NCBI RefSeq assembly: GCF_012927355.1
Contig: NZ_JABBGK010000001.1
Location: 1,668,649-1,732,648 of the forward strand
From: Rhizobium terricola
GTDB taxonomy: Bacteria > Pseudomonadota > Alphaproteobacteria > Rhizobiales > Rhizobiaceae
Direction of reading: 5' to 3'
Length of the DNA: 64,000 bases
Below the pieces are notes generated by a model. That model was not told where the DNA came from and did not search any database. It worked only from the letters and a program-made list of their open reading frames with translations. The position numbers and the translations under genes were made by a program. Positions within the stretch are counted from its first letter, which is position 1. Every line of letters starts with the position of its first letter. Shown piece by piece: positions 8,618 through 17,720 of the stretch.

Positions 8618-9861
8618 GCACGGTCGACCTCCATGCGCCGCCGGTATTTCGGCCGCAGCTTGCGGCCTGGACGCTGCTCGGCTCCGGCATGGTCGCCTGC
8701 GGCGTCTTCCTGTCGGGTTTCGTCATCTCGGAGCCGGCCCCTTATGAACTGCTGATGGTAACGCAGATCGCCCTGTGGTTCTTGCTGGGTCTCAGGATTT
8801 CGCGCGCCGTCGCACCGCTTCTCGCATTTCTCCTCGTCTTCAATGTCGGCGGCATCCTGTCGCTGACGGTGATGAAGGACCTTGGCGGCGGGCCGATGTA
8901 TCTCGCGGTCTCTACCTTCCTGGCGCTCACCTCCGTCTTCTACGCGGCCATCATCGAAGACCGGCACCAGCGCCTCGAGCTGATTTTCAAGGCCTGGGTG
9001 GCAGCCGCGATCATCACCGCGCTTCTCGGCATCCTCGGTTATTTCCACGCCTTCCCGGGTGCGGAAGCCTTCACCCTTTACGACCGCGCCAAGGGCGCCT
9101 TCCAGGATCCGAACGTGTTCGGCCCGTTCCTGATCGCGCCGGCCCTCTACCTGATGCACGGCCTTCTGACCGGCAAGCTCCTCCAGGCGCCGTTGAAGGT
9201 CGCCGGCCTGCTGATCATCGCGCTCGGCGTCTTCCTGTCGTTCTCCCGCGCCGCCTGGGCGCTCTTCCTGTTTTCCGCGGTGGCGCTGGTCTTCATCCTG
9301 CTGCTCAAGGAGCGCACGGGCGCCTTCCGGCTGAAGATCCTCTTCCTCTCGCTGACCGCGGTGCTCGTGCTCGTCGTCGCGCTGGTCGTCGCCCTGCAGT
9401 TCGAGCAGGTGCGCAACCTCTTCCTCGACCGCACGACGCTGGTGAAGGAGTATGACGGCGGCCATCTCGGTCGATTTGCCCGTCATCGCATCGGTTTCCT
9501 GATGTCGATGGAACGCCCGCTCGGCATCGGCCCGATGGTGTTCAGCGAGATCTTTCCGGAGGACGAGCACAATATCTGGCTGAAGTCGCTGACGACCTAT
9601 GGCTGGCTCGGCTTCGTCTCCTATGTCTCGATGATGGTCTGTACGCTGGCCATGGGCTTTCGCTTGCTGCTGCGCGACCGCCCCTGGCAGCCGCATCTGA
9701 TGATCGCCTGGATCGTCATCATCGGTCATGTTGGTATCGGCAACGTCATCGATACTGATCACTGGCGTCACTTCTACGTTCTGCTCGGCATCGTCTGGGG
9801 TTGCTGTGCGCTCGAATGGCGGCACCAGCGCGCCTCGCGACGTGGTGGATCGGTCATCTGA
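8614..9861 (+). CDS. O-antigen ligase/Wzy polymerase-like membrane protein
   Basis: A 415-residue polytopic protein with about ten hydrophobic helices and a large periplasmic loop. The loop contains MERPLGIGPMVFSEIFPEDEHNIWL, written here only as landmark residues at about 300-325, including the GxG and HN(x)WL pattern of the Wzy_C/O-antigen ligase family. It would polymerise the repeat units or ligate the chain. The best start is TTG at 8614, overlapping the preceding stop as TTGA, so translation is probably coupled. The next internal Met (residue 26) would remove part of the first helix. Which of the two activities it has cannot be told from sequence. Confidence 0.8.
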   Translation: MSTVDLHAPPVFRPQLAAWTLLGSGMVACGVFLSGFVISEPAPYELLMVTQIALWFLLGLRISRAVAPLLAFLLVFNVGGILSLTVMKDLGGGPMYLAVSTFLALTSVFYAAIIEDRHQRLELIFKAWVAAAIITALLGILGYFHAFPGAEAFTLYDRAKGAFQDPNVFGPFLIAPALYLMHGLLTGKLLQAPLKVAGLLIIALGVFLSFSRAAWALFLFSAVALVFILLLKERTGAFRLKILFLSLTAVLVLVVALVVALQFEQVRNLFLDRTTLVKEYDGGHLGRFARHRIGFLMSMERPLGIGPMVFSEIFPEDEHNIWLKSLTTYGWLGFVSYVSMMVCTLAMGFRLLLRDRPWQPHLMIAWIVIIGHVGIGNVIDTDHWRHFYVLLGIVWGCCALEWRHQRASRRGGSVI

Positions 9862-9865
9862 TCCC

Positions 9866-11011
9866 ATGCACGCGAACGACAAGCCCTTGCGCATTCTCGA
9901 AGTGCTCGAACCGAGCGGTGGCGGCTCCGGTCGGCATTTCGTCGATCTCTGCGCCGGCCTTGCCGCCCGCGGCCAGGCCGTCACGGCGGTCTATTCGCCC
10001 GTTCGCGCAGAGGCCCGCTTCGTGCGCGAACTGATGGCGCTCGATCTTCAAAAGGTCATCGCCCTGCCGATGTTGCGGGCCGTCGGACCGAAGGATTTCG
10101 AGGGCTGGCGCGCACTCCACCGCATCATCCGGAGCGAAGGACCTTTCGACATCATCCACGGCCACAGCTCCAAGGCCGGCGCCCTGACGCGGCTTCGCCT
10201 GCCCGGCCCCCATGTGCCGCGCATCTATACGCCCCATGCCTTCCGGACGATGGATCCCAGTCTCTCGTCCAAGGGCCGCTTCGTCTTCGGTCAGATCGAA
10301 ACCCTGCTCGGCCGCTTCTTCTCCGACTTTGTGATCGCCGTCTCGCAGAACGAATACGACCATGCGCTTTCGCTCGGCATCCCGCACGACGTCCTGCGGC
10401 TGGTGGTGAACGGTGTCAGGGACATTCCGTCCGGGCGCCGCGCAGAAATCAGATCCCGCTTCGGCCTCGCCGACGATGCCCTCGTCTTCGGCTTCATCGG
10501 CCGGCTCTCCGCCCAGAAAGCCCCGGAAAGGCTGATTTCGGCATTTTCGGCAATCGCCGCCGACGTGCCTCAAGCACGACTGTTGATCATTGGAAGCGGC
10601 GAACTGGAAGATGTGGTCCGCCAGCAGATCTCAACAACAGGGCTGGTCGATCGGGTCGTGATCGACGCCGACGTGCCCGGAGCCGCGGCTTTGCAGGCGC
10701 TCGACGTGCTGGTGATGACGAGCCGCTACGAGGCGATGTCCTATGTGATGCTGGAGGCTGCCGCTGCCGGCCTGCCCCTCGTTCTCACCGATGTCGGCGG
10801 CGCGTCAAACGTATTGGACAGCGGTGTGAACGGCCTTCTCGTGCCGAACAGCGACGATCCCGCCCCGATCGCGTCCGCCATGCGGGCACTCTCGGACGAC
10901 GCGACACGGGGCCGTTTCACCGCCGCGGCGCGCGAGCGGCAAGGCCGCTATGGCTTCGACGCCATGGTGGAGCAGACGCTTGCCGTCTACCGCGAGGCGC
11001 TGGCATCCTGA
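9866..11011 (+). CDS. Glycosyltransferase family 4 protein
   Basis: A 381-residue GT-B enzyme related to the one at 3857-4999. It begins PLRILEVLEPSGGGSGRH, has IYTPHAFRTM in the acceptor domain, and in the donor domain FGFIGRLSAQKAPERLI, LLIIGSGELED and LEAAAAGLPLVLTDVGG. The start at 9866 lies 4 nt after the upstream stop, the same TGATCC-type spacing as at the Wza-like/GT junction. An in-frame extension to 9728 runs inside the ligase-like gene and is a shadow. Cytoplasmic. It is the last gene of the rightward polysaccharide run 7067-11011. Confidence 0.9.
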   Translation: MHANDKPLRILEVLEPSGGGSGRHFVDLCAGLAARGQAVTAVYSPVRAEARFVRELMALDLQKVIALPMLRAVGPKDFEGWRALHRIIRSEGPFDIIHGHSSKAGALTRLRLPGPHVPRIYTPHAFRTMDPSLSSKGRFVFGQIETLLGRFFSDFVIAVSQNEYDHALSLGIPHDVLRLVVNGVRDIPSGRRAEIRSRFGLADDALVFGFIGRLSAQKAPERLISAFSAIAADVPQARLLIIGSGELEDVVRQQISTTGLVDRVVIDADVPGAAALQALDVLVMTSRYEAMSYVMLEAAAAGLPLVLTDVGGASNVLDSGVNGLLVPNSDDPAPIASAMRALSDDATRGRFTAAARERQGRYGFDAMVEQTLAVYREALAS

Positions 11012-11062
11012 ACAGTCAGGGACCCGATTGATTTTTCACGCGCTTCCTCCATATTTCCACTC

Positions 11063-11359
11063 ATGATCACACCGGCACAGATCCGCGCCGCGCGGGCGCT
11101 TCTCGGACTGAGCGTCGACCAGGTTTCGGCGCTCTCAGGCGTGTCCGCCTTCGTGATCATCCAGGTCGAAGAGGAAAGTGCGGCGAGCCTCGACCAGAGC
11201 GCCATGCTCGCGCTTCGTGCCAGCCTCGAAAAGGCGGGGATCGCCTTCATCGCGGACGGCGATTGTCCTCCCGGCGGGATGGGTGTCCGGCTGGCGGAAC
11301 GCCACGACATCGATGAAGGGCTTCGCCCTGAAAACCTGAACGCCGCCAACGACGATTGA
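11063..11359 (+). CDS. Small XRE-type helix-turn-helix protein
   Basis: A 98-residue protein whose first 60 residues form an XRE-like fold: ITPAQIRAARALLGLSVDQVSALSGVS gives helices 1-3, with the recognition helix near residues 25-35. The C-terminal KAGIAFIADGDCPPGGMGVRL is a feature seen in many small rhizobial XRE proteins. No Shine-Dalgarno sequence is visible before the ATG. It stands 51 nt behind the polysaccharide gene run on the same strand and could regulate it or simply be cotranscribed. The target is unknown. Confidence 0.75.
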   Translation: MITPAQIRAARALLGLSVDQVSALSGVSAFVIIQVEEESAASLDQSAMLALRASLEKAGIAFIADGDCPPGGMGVRLAERHDIDEGLRPENLNAANDD

Positions 11360-11430
11360 ATCGCACGCCGACCAGGGAACAAATTCGGCCGCACCGATTT
11401 ATCCGCCTGTCCAACAGACAGGAGCACTTC

Positions 11431-11580
11431 ATGAATCGGAACAACGGTCTCTATCTCGTCATCGGCGCTCTTGCCGTCGTCGTCATCGGCCTCGGCGCCT
11501 ATGTCTATCGCGAGGAGACGAAACCCCAGGGCGTCGAACTGAGCATCGGCCGCGACGGGGTGTCGATCCAGGAGAACTGA
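11431..11580 (+). CDS. 49-residue single-pass membrane protein of unknown function
   Basis: A strong ribosome-binding site (AGGAG, 9 nt from ATG 11431) picks out a 49-residue product. A longer frame starting at 11356 has no such site. The protein has a hydrophobic helix at about residues 6-25 (GLYLVIGALAVVVIGLG), then a charged tail ending IGRDGVSIQEN, so it is probably anchored in the inner membrane with the C-terminus in the periplasm. No function is recognised. Confidence 0.65.
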   Translation: MNRNNGLYLVIGALAVVVIGLGAYVYREETKPQGVELSIGRDGVSIQEN

Positions 11581-11626
11581 CAGGCTGGCGGGACCGGCGA
11601 ACTCCCCGGGACATCACAAGTGCATT

Positions 11627-11645
11627 GCCCGGCTCGAAGCCGGGC
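11627..11645. terminator. Hairpin between convergent genes
   Basis: GCCCGGCT-CGA-AGCCGGGC is a perfect 8-bp stem with a 3-nt loop. It sits between the small membrane-protein gene (ends 11580) and the leftward esterase gene (ends 11677). The downstream tract on the plus strand (TCTTCATG) is only moderately T-rich, so termination is likely but weak. Confidence 0.5.
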
Positions 11646-11676
11646 TCTTCATGTCATCGTTAAGGGTGACCGGAAA

Positions 11677-12693
11677 TCAGATCGAGGCCATGAAGGTGCG
11701 CGCCATATGCTGTGGCGCGCCGAAACCGCCTTCCAGCATGAAGGGCATCGCCTCCTGTGCTCCGGGTGACTTTCGCGGCAGGACCGGAAGGCCGTGAGCC
11801 ATTCCATCAATCAGACAGAATTCGATCAGCGGCCGGCCTGATGCGTCGTACCAGGTCTTCACCGGATGACCCTCGGCGGTCGAAAGCCTGCCCTCCCCCT
11901 CCTCCAGCCCGTAGAGATCGAGCCATTGGGAAAGACTGGCACGGGCATTGGCCACGGAGACGACGCGATCCGCCGTCCCGTGCCAGATCGACACCAGCGG
12001 ACGGCTTTCGATCTCCGGCGTCACCGTGCGCACGAGGTCGCCCCATTCGCGGCCGGAACGGCTGACGCCGGAGTTCATGACCGAGAGCGCGGTCATCGCA
12101 TCGCGCGCTGCGCCAAAGGGCAGGCCACCGACGATCTGGCCTGCGGCGAAGAGCTCCGGATAGGTTGCCAGCAGGGCAGACGCCATAGCACCTCCGGCAG
12201 ATAGACCCTGAACGAAGATGCGTCGCCGATCGACGCCGTGGCGCTCGCAGGCATTGTCGATCATTTGGCGGATCGACATCAGCTCGCCGCGATCACGGGC
12301 CACCGCGCTCGGCCTGAACCAGTTGAAGCACAGGTTGGGATTGTTCGACTGGCGCTGTTCCGGATAGAGCAGAACGAAGCCCTGGTCGCGCGCGAGACCG
12401 CTCCAGCCACTGCCCTTGTCGAAATCGGCGGCCGTCTGAAGGCAGCCATGGAGAACGACGACGAGTGGCGCTCCCGGCTTCAGCTTCGGCGGAACGTATT
12501 CCAGCATCCGCAGGTGGCCGGGATTGGTGCCGAAGCCCGTGATCTCTAGGAGACGCGTACTGGACGGACGGGTGCGCCGCTGTCGCACGGGCTCAAGGCG
12601 CGGCACCGCGGACGCCGCCTTCAATATCTTCTTCTGAAGTGCCTTCTGTCGACGCAACACATAGGACAGCGGCATGGGGATCTTGAGGCGCAT
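11677..12693 (-). CDS. PHB-depolymerase-family esterase (LpqC-like alpha/beta hydrolase)
   Basis: A 338-residue alpha/beta hydrolase of the esterase PHB-depolymerase family. The oxyanion-side motif VVVLHGCLQTAADFD is followed by the nucleophile elbow GLSAGGAM (serine), the acid in WHGTADRVV and the catalytic histidine in DGMAHGLPV. The N-terminus is basic (MRLKIPMPLSYVLRRQKALQKK) and is not a clear signal peptide. Start 12693 is chosen because the in-frame extension to 12804 is low-complexity and unlike the family; AAGGAA lies about 11 nt upstream. The natural substrate (polyhydroxybutyrate, feruloyl esters or other) cannot be decided. Monocistronic, facing tRNA-Pro. Confidence 0.85.
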   Translation of the reverse strand: MRLKIPMPLSYVLRRQKALQKKILKAASAVPRLEPVRQRRTRPSSTRLLEITGFGTNPGHLRMLEYVPPKLKPGAPLVVVLHGCLQTAADFDKGSGWSGLARDQGFVLLYPEQRQSNNPNLCFNWFRPSAVARDRGELMSIRQMIDNACERHGVDRRRIFVQGLSAGGAMASALLATYPELFAAGQIVGGLPFGAARDAMTALSVMNSGVSRSGREWGDLVRTVTPEIESRPLVSIWHGTADRVVSVANARASLSQWLDLYGLEEGEGRLSTAEGHPVKTWYDASGRPLIEFCLIDGMAHGLPVLPRKSPGAQEAMPFMLEGGFGAPQHMARTFMASI

Positions 12694-12836
12694 GGAAAAA
12701 GCATTCCTTCTGCAAATCGAAGTCTCGCTCCCGCAACATCGGCCGCCATGCGCTCCGGCTTCCCACCGACGACCAAGTCTCCATATAGTGCTGCGATGCA
12801 GCATTTATAGGGCAAGAAGGCACGAAAACACAAGAA

Positions 12837-12855
12837 ACTGCCCCGCGGGGGCAGT
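12837..12855 (-). terminator. Rho-independent-like terminator of tRNA-Pro
   Basis: Read on the minus strand, ACTGCCCC-CGC-GGGGCAGT is an 8-bp stem with a 3-nt loop, followed by TTCTTGTGTTTT. It lies about 50 nt downstream of the 3' end of the tRNA gene. Confidence 0.6.
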
Positions 12856-12905
12856 ATTTCATGTCTGTCTGTTTTTTGAATTTTGCTGGGATATCAAGAT
12901 TTTAA

Positions 12906-12982
<77 letters not shown>

Positions 12983-13074
12983 ACCTGCTTCTTGCAAAGC
13001 ACGTTCTCCTTAATGGCAAGGTCACGCACACGCAAGGGGGAAAAGCGGAGAAATTGCGGACAAGCCGCGTCTCG

Positions 13075-13620
13075 TCACCGAACCTGATCGAGCAGGCGCT
13101 TGCATTCGAGGAGATCGAAGAGGGCTTCCTGCAGGAGCGCCCTGTCCTCCTTGCCGACCGCCGAGCCCTTGCCGACCGATATTTCCGGCATGTCGTCGTC
13201 GCTGCCGCCACCGAAGCCGAAGAATCGCCCGCTGACCTTGGCCTTGGGACGACCGACGATCTGATCCTCCTCGGGCGGGCCGAGTTTCGGATCGTCGCCC
13301 TTGGCGGCCCCCGCCGCGACCAGCGCCTCCATGGTGGCGAGATCGCCGCTGGCGATCGCCATGACGAACTTGTTGCCGTTGGTTTTCAGGAGCTTCTGCA
13401 CGCCCTTGATGGTGTAGCCCTGATCATAGAGCAGGTGACGAATGCCCTTCAGCAACTCGACGTCGTCGGGGCGGTAATAGCGGCGGCCGCCGCCACGCTT
13501 CAGCGGCTTGATCTGCGGAAAGCGGGTCTCCCAGAAGCGCAGGACGTGCTGCGGCAGGTCGAGATCGTCGGCGACCTCGCTGATGGTGCGAAAGGCATCA
13601 GGGCTCTTGTCCAACTGCAT
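13075..13620 (-). CDS. MerR-family transcriptional regulator
   Basis: A 181-residue protein with an N-terminal MerR-type winged helix-turn-helix ([22 protein letters not shown], then [21 protein letters not shown]) and dimerisation helix IKGVQKLL. A glycine/aspartate-rich linker and a short C-terminal helix follow, with no cysteine metal-sensing loop. It belongs to the rhizobial MerR protein next to ihfA, whose effector is not known. AGGAG lies 7 nt before ATG 13620; upstream in-frame ATGs at 13635 and 13677 have no good site. It follows ihfA by 121 nt on the same strand. Confidence 0.88.
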   Translation of the reverse strand: MQLDKSPDAFRTISEVADDLDLPQHVLRFWETRFPQIKPLKRGGGRRYYRPDDVELLKGIRHLLYDQGYTIKGVQKLLKTNGNKFVMAIASGDLATMEALVAAGAAKGDDPKLGPPEEDQIVGRPKAKVSGRFFGFGGGSDDDMPEISVGKGSAVGKEDRALLQEALFDLLECKRLLDQVR

Positions 13621-13741
13621 CTTGCCGCTCCTCATGGGGTAAGCGGCACGGTCGCCGCGACTCGCCGGCCATTTCAACGATTTGCGCTGGAACTTTCAAG
13701 CGCCGCGACAAGCTCGCCGCAGCACTCCACGCTTTTCGGCG

Positions 13742-14080
13742 TCAGCTGGCCGGGTTCTGCGGCTTCTGCTTCGCCTTGCGCTGCAGGTGCGACCGGAGGA
13801 TCCGCTGCTTCAGCACGTTCGATGCCTTGAAGGTCATCACGCGCCGCGGGGAGATCGGCACTTCCTCGCCGGTCTTCGGATTGCGGCCGATACGTTCGTT
13901 CTTGCTACGCACCTGGAACGTCGCGAAGGACGACAGCTTGACGGTCTCGCCGCGGACGATGGCGTTGCAGATCTCATCGATCACCGTCTCGACCAGCTCG
14001 GCTGATTCGGTCCGCGATAGCCCGACCTTGCGAAATACCGATTCCGCCAAATCTGCTCGCGTCACTGTCTTGCCGGCCAT
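13742..14080 (-). CDS. ihfA: Integration host factor subunit alpha
   Basis: A 112-residue HU/IHF-fold DNA-bending protein. It has the N-terminal [19 protein letters not shown] helix, then [11 protein letters not shown] and the beta-arm segment [14 protein letters not shown] with its intercalating proline, followed by [15 protein letters not shown]. The alpha-subunit sequence and its place between fabH and a merR gene match rhizobial ihfA. The extended basic tail ([13 protein letters not shown]) is typical of alphaproteobacterial IHF-alpha. It partners with IHF-beta, which is encoded elsewhere. Confidence 0.95.
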   Translation of the reverse strand: MAGKTVTRADLAESVFRKVGLSRTESAELVETVIDEICNAIVRGETVKLSSFATFQVRSKNERIGRNPKTGEEVPISPRRVMTFKASNVLKQRILRSHLQRKAKQKPQNPAS

Positions 14081-14187
14081 GGTTCTCGTCCGCTTAAATC
14101 AATGATCTTGTTGAATTCGCCAGAGAGTATTGCCCTTGCGCGTGACGGTCAAGCGCTTGTTAAAAATCCTTTATTTCGCGCCGGCCA

Positions 14188-15159
14188 CTACCAGCGCACA
14201 AGGACGGCACCCCAGGTGAAGCCGCCGCCCATGGCTTCGAGCATCACCAGATCGCCCTTCTTGATCCGTCCGTCACCGGCGGCAACCGAAAGTGCGAGCG
14301 GAATGGAGGCCGCCGAGGTGTTGCCATGCAGATCGACAGTGACCACGACCTTTTCGAGCGGAATGCCGAGCTTCTTTGCGGAACCGTCGATAATGCGGCG
14401 GTTCGCCTGATGCGGCACCAGCCAGTCGATATCGCCGGCGGTCGTCCCGGTTGCGTCAAAGGCAGCTTCGATAACGTCGGTGATCATGCCGACGGCATGC
14501 TTGAAGACCTCGCGGCCCTCCATGCGCAAATGGCCGACCGTGCCGGTGGTCGAGGGACCGCCGTCGACATAGAGCTTTTCCCGGTGGACGCCGTCGGAGC
14601 GCAGTTGCGAGGTCAGCACGCCGCGGTCGGCATTGGTGCCCTCGCCTTCCGATGCCTCCAGGACGAGTGCGCCGGCGCCGTCGCCGAAGAGCACGCAGGT
14701 CGTGCGATCGGTCCAGTCGAGAATGCGGGAAAAGGTTTCCGCGCCGATCACCAGCACGCGCTTCACCATGCCGCCACGAATGTGCAGATCGGCCGTCGAC
14801 ATTGCGTAGACGAAGCCGGAGCAGACCGCCTGGACGTCGAAGGCGAAACCGTGATGCATGCCGAGACGGTTCTGGATGTTGACGGCGGTGGCCGGAAAGG
14901 TGTTGTCCGGCGTCGAGGTGGCACAGATGATCAGATCGATATCGGCAATCGTCAGTCCGGCATTATCGAGCGCCTTTTGCGCGGCTTCGGCGCCGAGCGA
15001 GGCGGTTGTTTCACCTTCGCCCGCGATGTGGCGCTGACGGATGCCCGTGCGCTGCACGATCCATTCGTCCGAGGTTTCCACCAGGTCTTCCAGGTCGCGA
15101 TTGGTCATCACCCGCTTCGGGAGCGCCGCCCCGAAACCGCGAACAACAGAACGGATCAT
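14188..15159 (-). CDS. fabH: Beta-ketoacyl-ACP synthase III
   Basis: A 323-residue KAS III that condenses acetyl-CoA with malonyl-ACP to start fatty-acid synthesis. The catalytic triad is visible: cysteine in [12 protein letters not shown], histidine in [11 protein letters not shown], and asparagine in GNTSAASIP. The C-terminal [13 protein letters not shown] is diagnostic. AGGAAG stands 5 nt before the ATG. It follows plsX by 22 nt and is presumably cotranscribed with it, as in most proteobacteria. Confidence 0.97.
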   Translation of the reverse strand: MIRSVVRGFGAALPKRVMTNRDLEDLVETSDEWIVQRTGIRQRHIAGEGETTASLGAEAAQKALDNAGLTIADIDLIICATSTPDNTFPATAVNIQNRLGMHHGFAFDVQAVCSGFVYAMSTADLHIRGGMVKRVLVIGAETFSRILDWTDRTTCVLFGDGAGALVLEASEGEGTNADRGVLTSQLRSDGVHREKLYVDGGPSTTGTVGHLRMEGREVFKHAVGMITDVIEAAFDATGTTAGDIDWLVPHQANRRIIDGSAKKLGIPLEKVVVTVDLHGNTSAASIPLALSVAAGDGRIKKGDLVMLEAMGGGFTWGAVLVRW

Positions 15160-15181
15160 TGTGTCTTCCTACCCCGTCGAT

Positions 15182-16228
15182 TCATGCCGCTTCCGGACCC
15201 GCCGAAGACGGATGCCGTGCATGATATTTTTTTAGATCGTTTTCGATTTTCTGCGTGAGCCCGTTGCGGGCCATGTCGTAGCCGACGTCGATCGCAGCCG
15301 CAAAGCCCTCGGCATCGGTGCCTCCGTGGCTCTTGATGACGATGCCGTTCAGGCCGAGGAACACACCGCCATTGACCTTGCGCGGGTCCATCTTCTCGCG
15401 AAGGCGGTCGAAGGCGCCCTTGGCAAGCAGGTAGCCGAGCTTGGCCAGCAGTGTGCGCGACATCGCGGCCTTCAGATATTCGGCGATCTGGCGTGCGGTG
15501 CCTTCGGCGGTCTTCAGGGCGATATTTCCGGTAAAGCCTTCGGTGACGACGACGTCGACCGTTCCCTTGCCGAGATCATCGCCCTCGACGAAACCATAAT
15601 AGTCAATGGTGTCGAGGCCAGCCTCACGGATCAGGCGACCGGCTTCCTTGACTTCTTCCTGGCCCTTGATTTCCTCGACGCCGACATTGAGCAGGCCAAC
15701 CAGCGGGCGCTCGACTTCGAAGAGAGCGCGCGCCATGGCACCGCCCATCAGGGCGAAATCGAGAAGCTGCTGGGCATCTGCGCCAATTGTCGCACCCACG
15801 TCCAGAACGATGCTTTCGCCCGAAAGCGTCGGCCAGATCGCGGCGATCGCGGGGCGTTCGATGGTCGCCATGGTGCGCAGGCAGAACTTGGCCATAGCCA
15901 TCAGGGCACCAGTATTGCCAGCCGAAACGACGACGTCGGCCTGACCGGTCTTCACCGCCTCGATCGAGCGCCACATGCTGGAGATGTAACGGCCGCGGCG
16001 CAGCGCCTGGCTCGGCTTCTCGTCCATGCCGACCGCGACTTCGCAGTGATGGAAGACCGATTTTTCCTTGAGTTTCGGGTATTGGGCGATCAGCGGGAGA
16101 CAGCGCTCCTGCTGGCCGAACAAGACGAACTCGATGTCGGGATGGCGTTCCAGCGCCTTGGCAGCACCGGGAATGACGACCTCGGGACCGAAGTCGCCTC
16201 CCATGACGTCAAGAGAAATTCTGATCAC
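15182..16228 (-). CDS. plsX: Phosphate acyltransferase PlsX
   Basis: A 348-residue enzyme that makes acyl-phosphate from acyl-ACP for phosphatidic acid synthesis. It starts with [12 protein letters not shown], the family signature, and has [13 protein letters not shown] and [25 protein letters not shown]. The start codon is GTG (16228), with CAGG 5 nt upstream. It is cytoplasmic and peripheral to the membrane. It lies between the DUF177 gene and fabH. Confidence 0.97.
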   Translation of the reverse strand: MIRISLDVMGGDFGPEVVIPGAAKALERHPDIEFVLFGQQERCLPLIAQYPKLKEKSVFHHCEVAVGMDEKPSQALRRGRYISSMWRSIEAVKTGQADVVVSAGNTGALMAMAKFCLRTMATIERPAIAAIWPTLSGESIVLDVGATIGADAQQLLDFALMGGAMARALFEVERPLVGLLNVGVEEIKGQEEVKEAGRLIREAGLDTIDYYGFVEGDDLGKGTVDVVVTEGFTGNIALKTAEGTARQIAEYLKAAMSRTLLAKLGYLLAKGAFDRLREKMDPRKVNGGVFLGLNGIVIKSHGGTDAEGFAAAIDVGYDMARNGLTQKIENDLKKYHARHPSSAGPEAA

Positions 16229-16327
16229 TTACACCTGATCCTTCTTTTTCGCTGCCGGGCGAAATTTTGGCCAAAATACCGGTTTTGCCGTGCCGCACAA
16301 CCCATTTCACCGTGGCTCCGGGCGTGC

Positions 16328-16891
16328 TCAGTCCTTTTTCCAGTCCTTCAGCACAGCAAACGGCGACGGTTTGCGATCATCCTTCGCTTCGCTCTCGACA
16401 TGGCCGGCAAACTCGACGCCCGGCTTCTTCGGATAGGGATCGATTGCGAGTGCAGCAAATTCCGCGACAAGCGCTCCGGCATCGATCGTGTCGCCGACGA
16501 AGCTCTCCGGCAGATCGGGACCATCGGGGTCGAGAACCATCTCGCCGGCCTCGTCGGTGACGATGCGCGCCAGCTTGGATCCTTCCGGTACGAAGATCTG
16601 ATCGATGTCCTGCTCGATCACCGACACCACGGGTTCGAGGGTGACGACACAGGCCTGGACGATCTCGCCGGTCACATGTCCCTTGATACGGATACCGTCC
16701 TTCTTCCAGCGGTTGATCTGCAGGTCGGCAGCGAGCCGGTTCACCGCCTCGATACGCCACAGCGCTGCAAGCGCCGCGCATTCCCTTGCGTCGGCCTCGA
16801 CATGGACCTGAACGGGATTGGCCGAGATATGGCCGACCTTGACCTTGTAAGAAAACGCCGCGTCGGCGGCATCCTTCCTGCGCGAACTCAT
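16328..16891 (-). CDS. DUF177/YceD-family protein
   Basis: A 187-residue member of the DUF177 (YceD) family, linked in bacteria and chloroplasts to 23S rRNA accumulation. The core GHVTGEIVQACVVTLEPVVSVIEQDI contains the conserved C(x)VTLEPV stretch. An acidic region and PYPKKPGVEFAGH follow, and the protein ends SPFAVLKDWKKD. It lies upstream of plsX, as yceD does near the rpmF-plsX-fabH group of enterobacteria, though rpmF is not here. The start 16891 is 1 nt after the stop of the upstream chaperone gene (TGACATG), with GGAGG 11 nt upstream. Upstream in-frame starts would overlap that gene. Confidence 0.88.
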   Translation of the reverse strand: MSSRRKDAADAAFSYKVKVGHISANPVQVHVEADARECAALAALWRIEAVNRLAADLQINRWKKDGIRIKGHVTGEIVQACVVTLEPVVSVIEQDIDQIFVPEGSKLARIVTDEAGEMVLDPDGPDLPESFVGDTIDAGALVAEFAALAIDPYPKKPGVEFAGHVESEAKDDRKPSPFAVLKDWKKD

Positions 16892-16892
16892 G

Positions 16893-17438
16893 TCAGAGCG
16901 AACCTCCAGGTACATCGAGCCGAACGGAGCCGGTCTCGATGACCTCTTCATCGACGGTGCGGAGCTGGCGCTCGGCGTCCATCATCCAATCGGCAAGGTG
17001 CGTCAGATCCGGCGCGCCCTCGCCTGTTTCCGGATATATATTGCGCCGCAGGGCCGCCGCCAACAGGCCGCGATCATCTTTGTCCAGCGCATCGGCATAG
17101 GATTCGAGCCGGCCATAGAACATGCCGGCCAGCTTCTTCATCCGTTTCGGCACGCCCTGGTCGCCGATGCCGAGTTCACGGATGGAATGATCGACATCCT
17201 CGAAGAAGGCGTCGACGATCTCCTGGGCAATCTCCTGCCCGCCGCGCGCGGACTGCCGTGTGCGACGAAAGAACAGAATCAGGACGAGCGAGAGCATCTC
17301 GAAACGGCCCATCACCGTGTCGGGCACGCCAAGTTCGGCATAGAAGACCGGCGTCCTGGCTGTCGAGGTGAGTGCCGCATACTGGCGCTCGACGATGATC
17401 CGGTTATGCTTTTTTTGCCGGAAGAAGCCGAATACCAT
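16893..17438 (-). CDS. Ubiquinol-cytochrome c chaperone (CBP3 family)
   Basis: A 181-residue protein of the ubiquinol-cytochrome c chaperone family, which helps assemble cytochrome b of the bc1 complex. The signature is visible as YAELGVPDTVMGRFEMLSL, then a buried helix, IVDAFFEDVDHSIRELGIGD and VPKRMKKLAGMFYGRLE. Soluble or peripheral. It is paired with the DUF177 gene (1-nt gap) and divergent from bamE. Confidence 0.9.
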   Translation of the reverse strand: MVFGFFRQKKHNRIIVERQYAALTSTARTPVFYAELGVPDTVMGRFEMLSLVLILFFRRTRQSARGGQEIAQEIVDAFFEDVDHSIRELGIGDQGVPKRMKKLAGMFYGRLESYADALDKDDRGLLAAALRRNIYPETGEGAPDLTHLADWMMDAERQLRTVDEEVIETGSVRLDVPGGSL

Positions 17439-17666
17439 CCCATTTCACCAAAAAGAGCCGAGGGAACGGGCTCGCCTGCCTCGGGTCGTGTTGCATGATT
17501 GCGAAAGCTGGTTTACCGAAGCAGACGTGAATTGCAATGCCGTTTCTGCCAACTGGCCCGATCCTCGCGGCCATATCCGGGCAGCCCGTTGTTTCGACCC
17601 GATAGGGCTGCCACAGCGGATGCTTCGTCCCCGGAAAGGCCACAATGGTATAGCAACAGGTTTTTC

Positions 17667-17686
17667 GGTCGCCCCTCCGGGCGGCC
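17667..17686 (+). other. Leader hairpin before bamE
   Basis: GGTCGCCC-CTCC-GGGCGGCC forms an 8-bp stem (one G-T pair) followed by TTT, ending 34 nt before the bamE ATG. It could be a weak attenuator or a 5' stabiliser. The rest of the 17439-17720 divergent interval shows no clear promoter hexamers. Confidence 0.3.
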
Positions 17687-17720
17687 TTTGTGTAGAGACA
17701 TTGGAGACGTGTGGTTGGAA

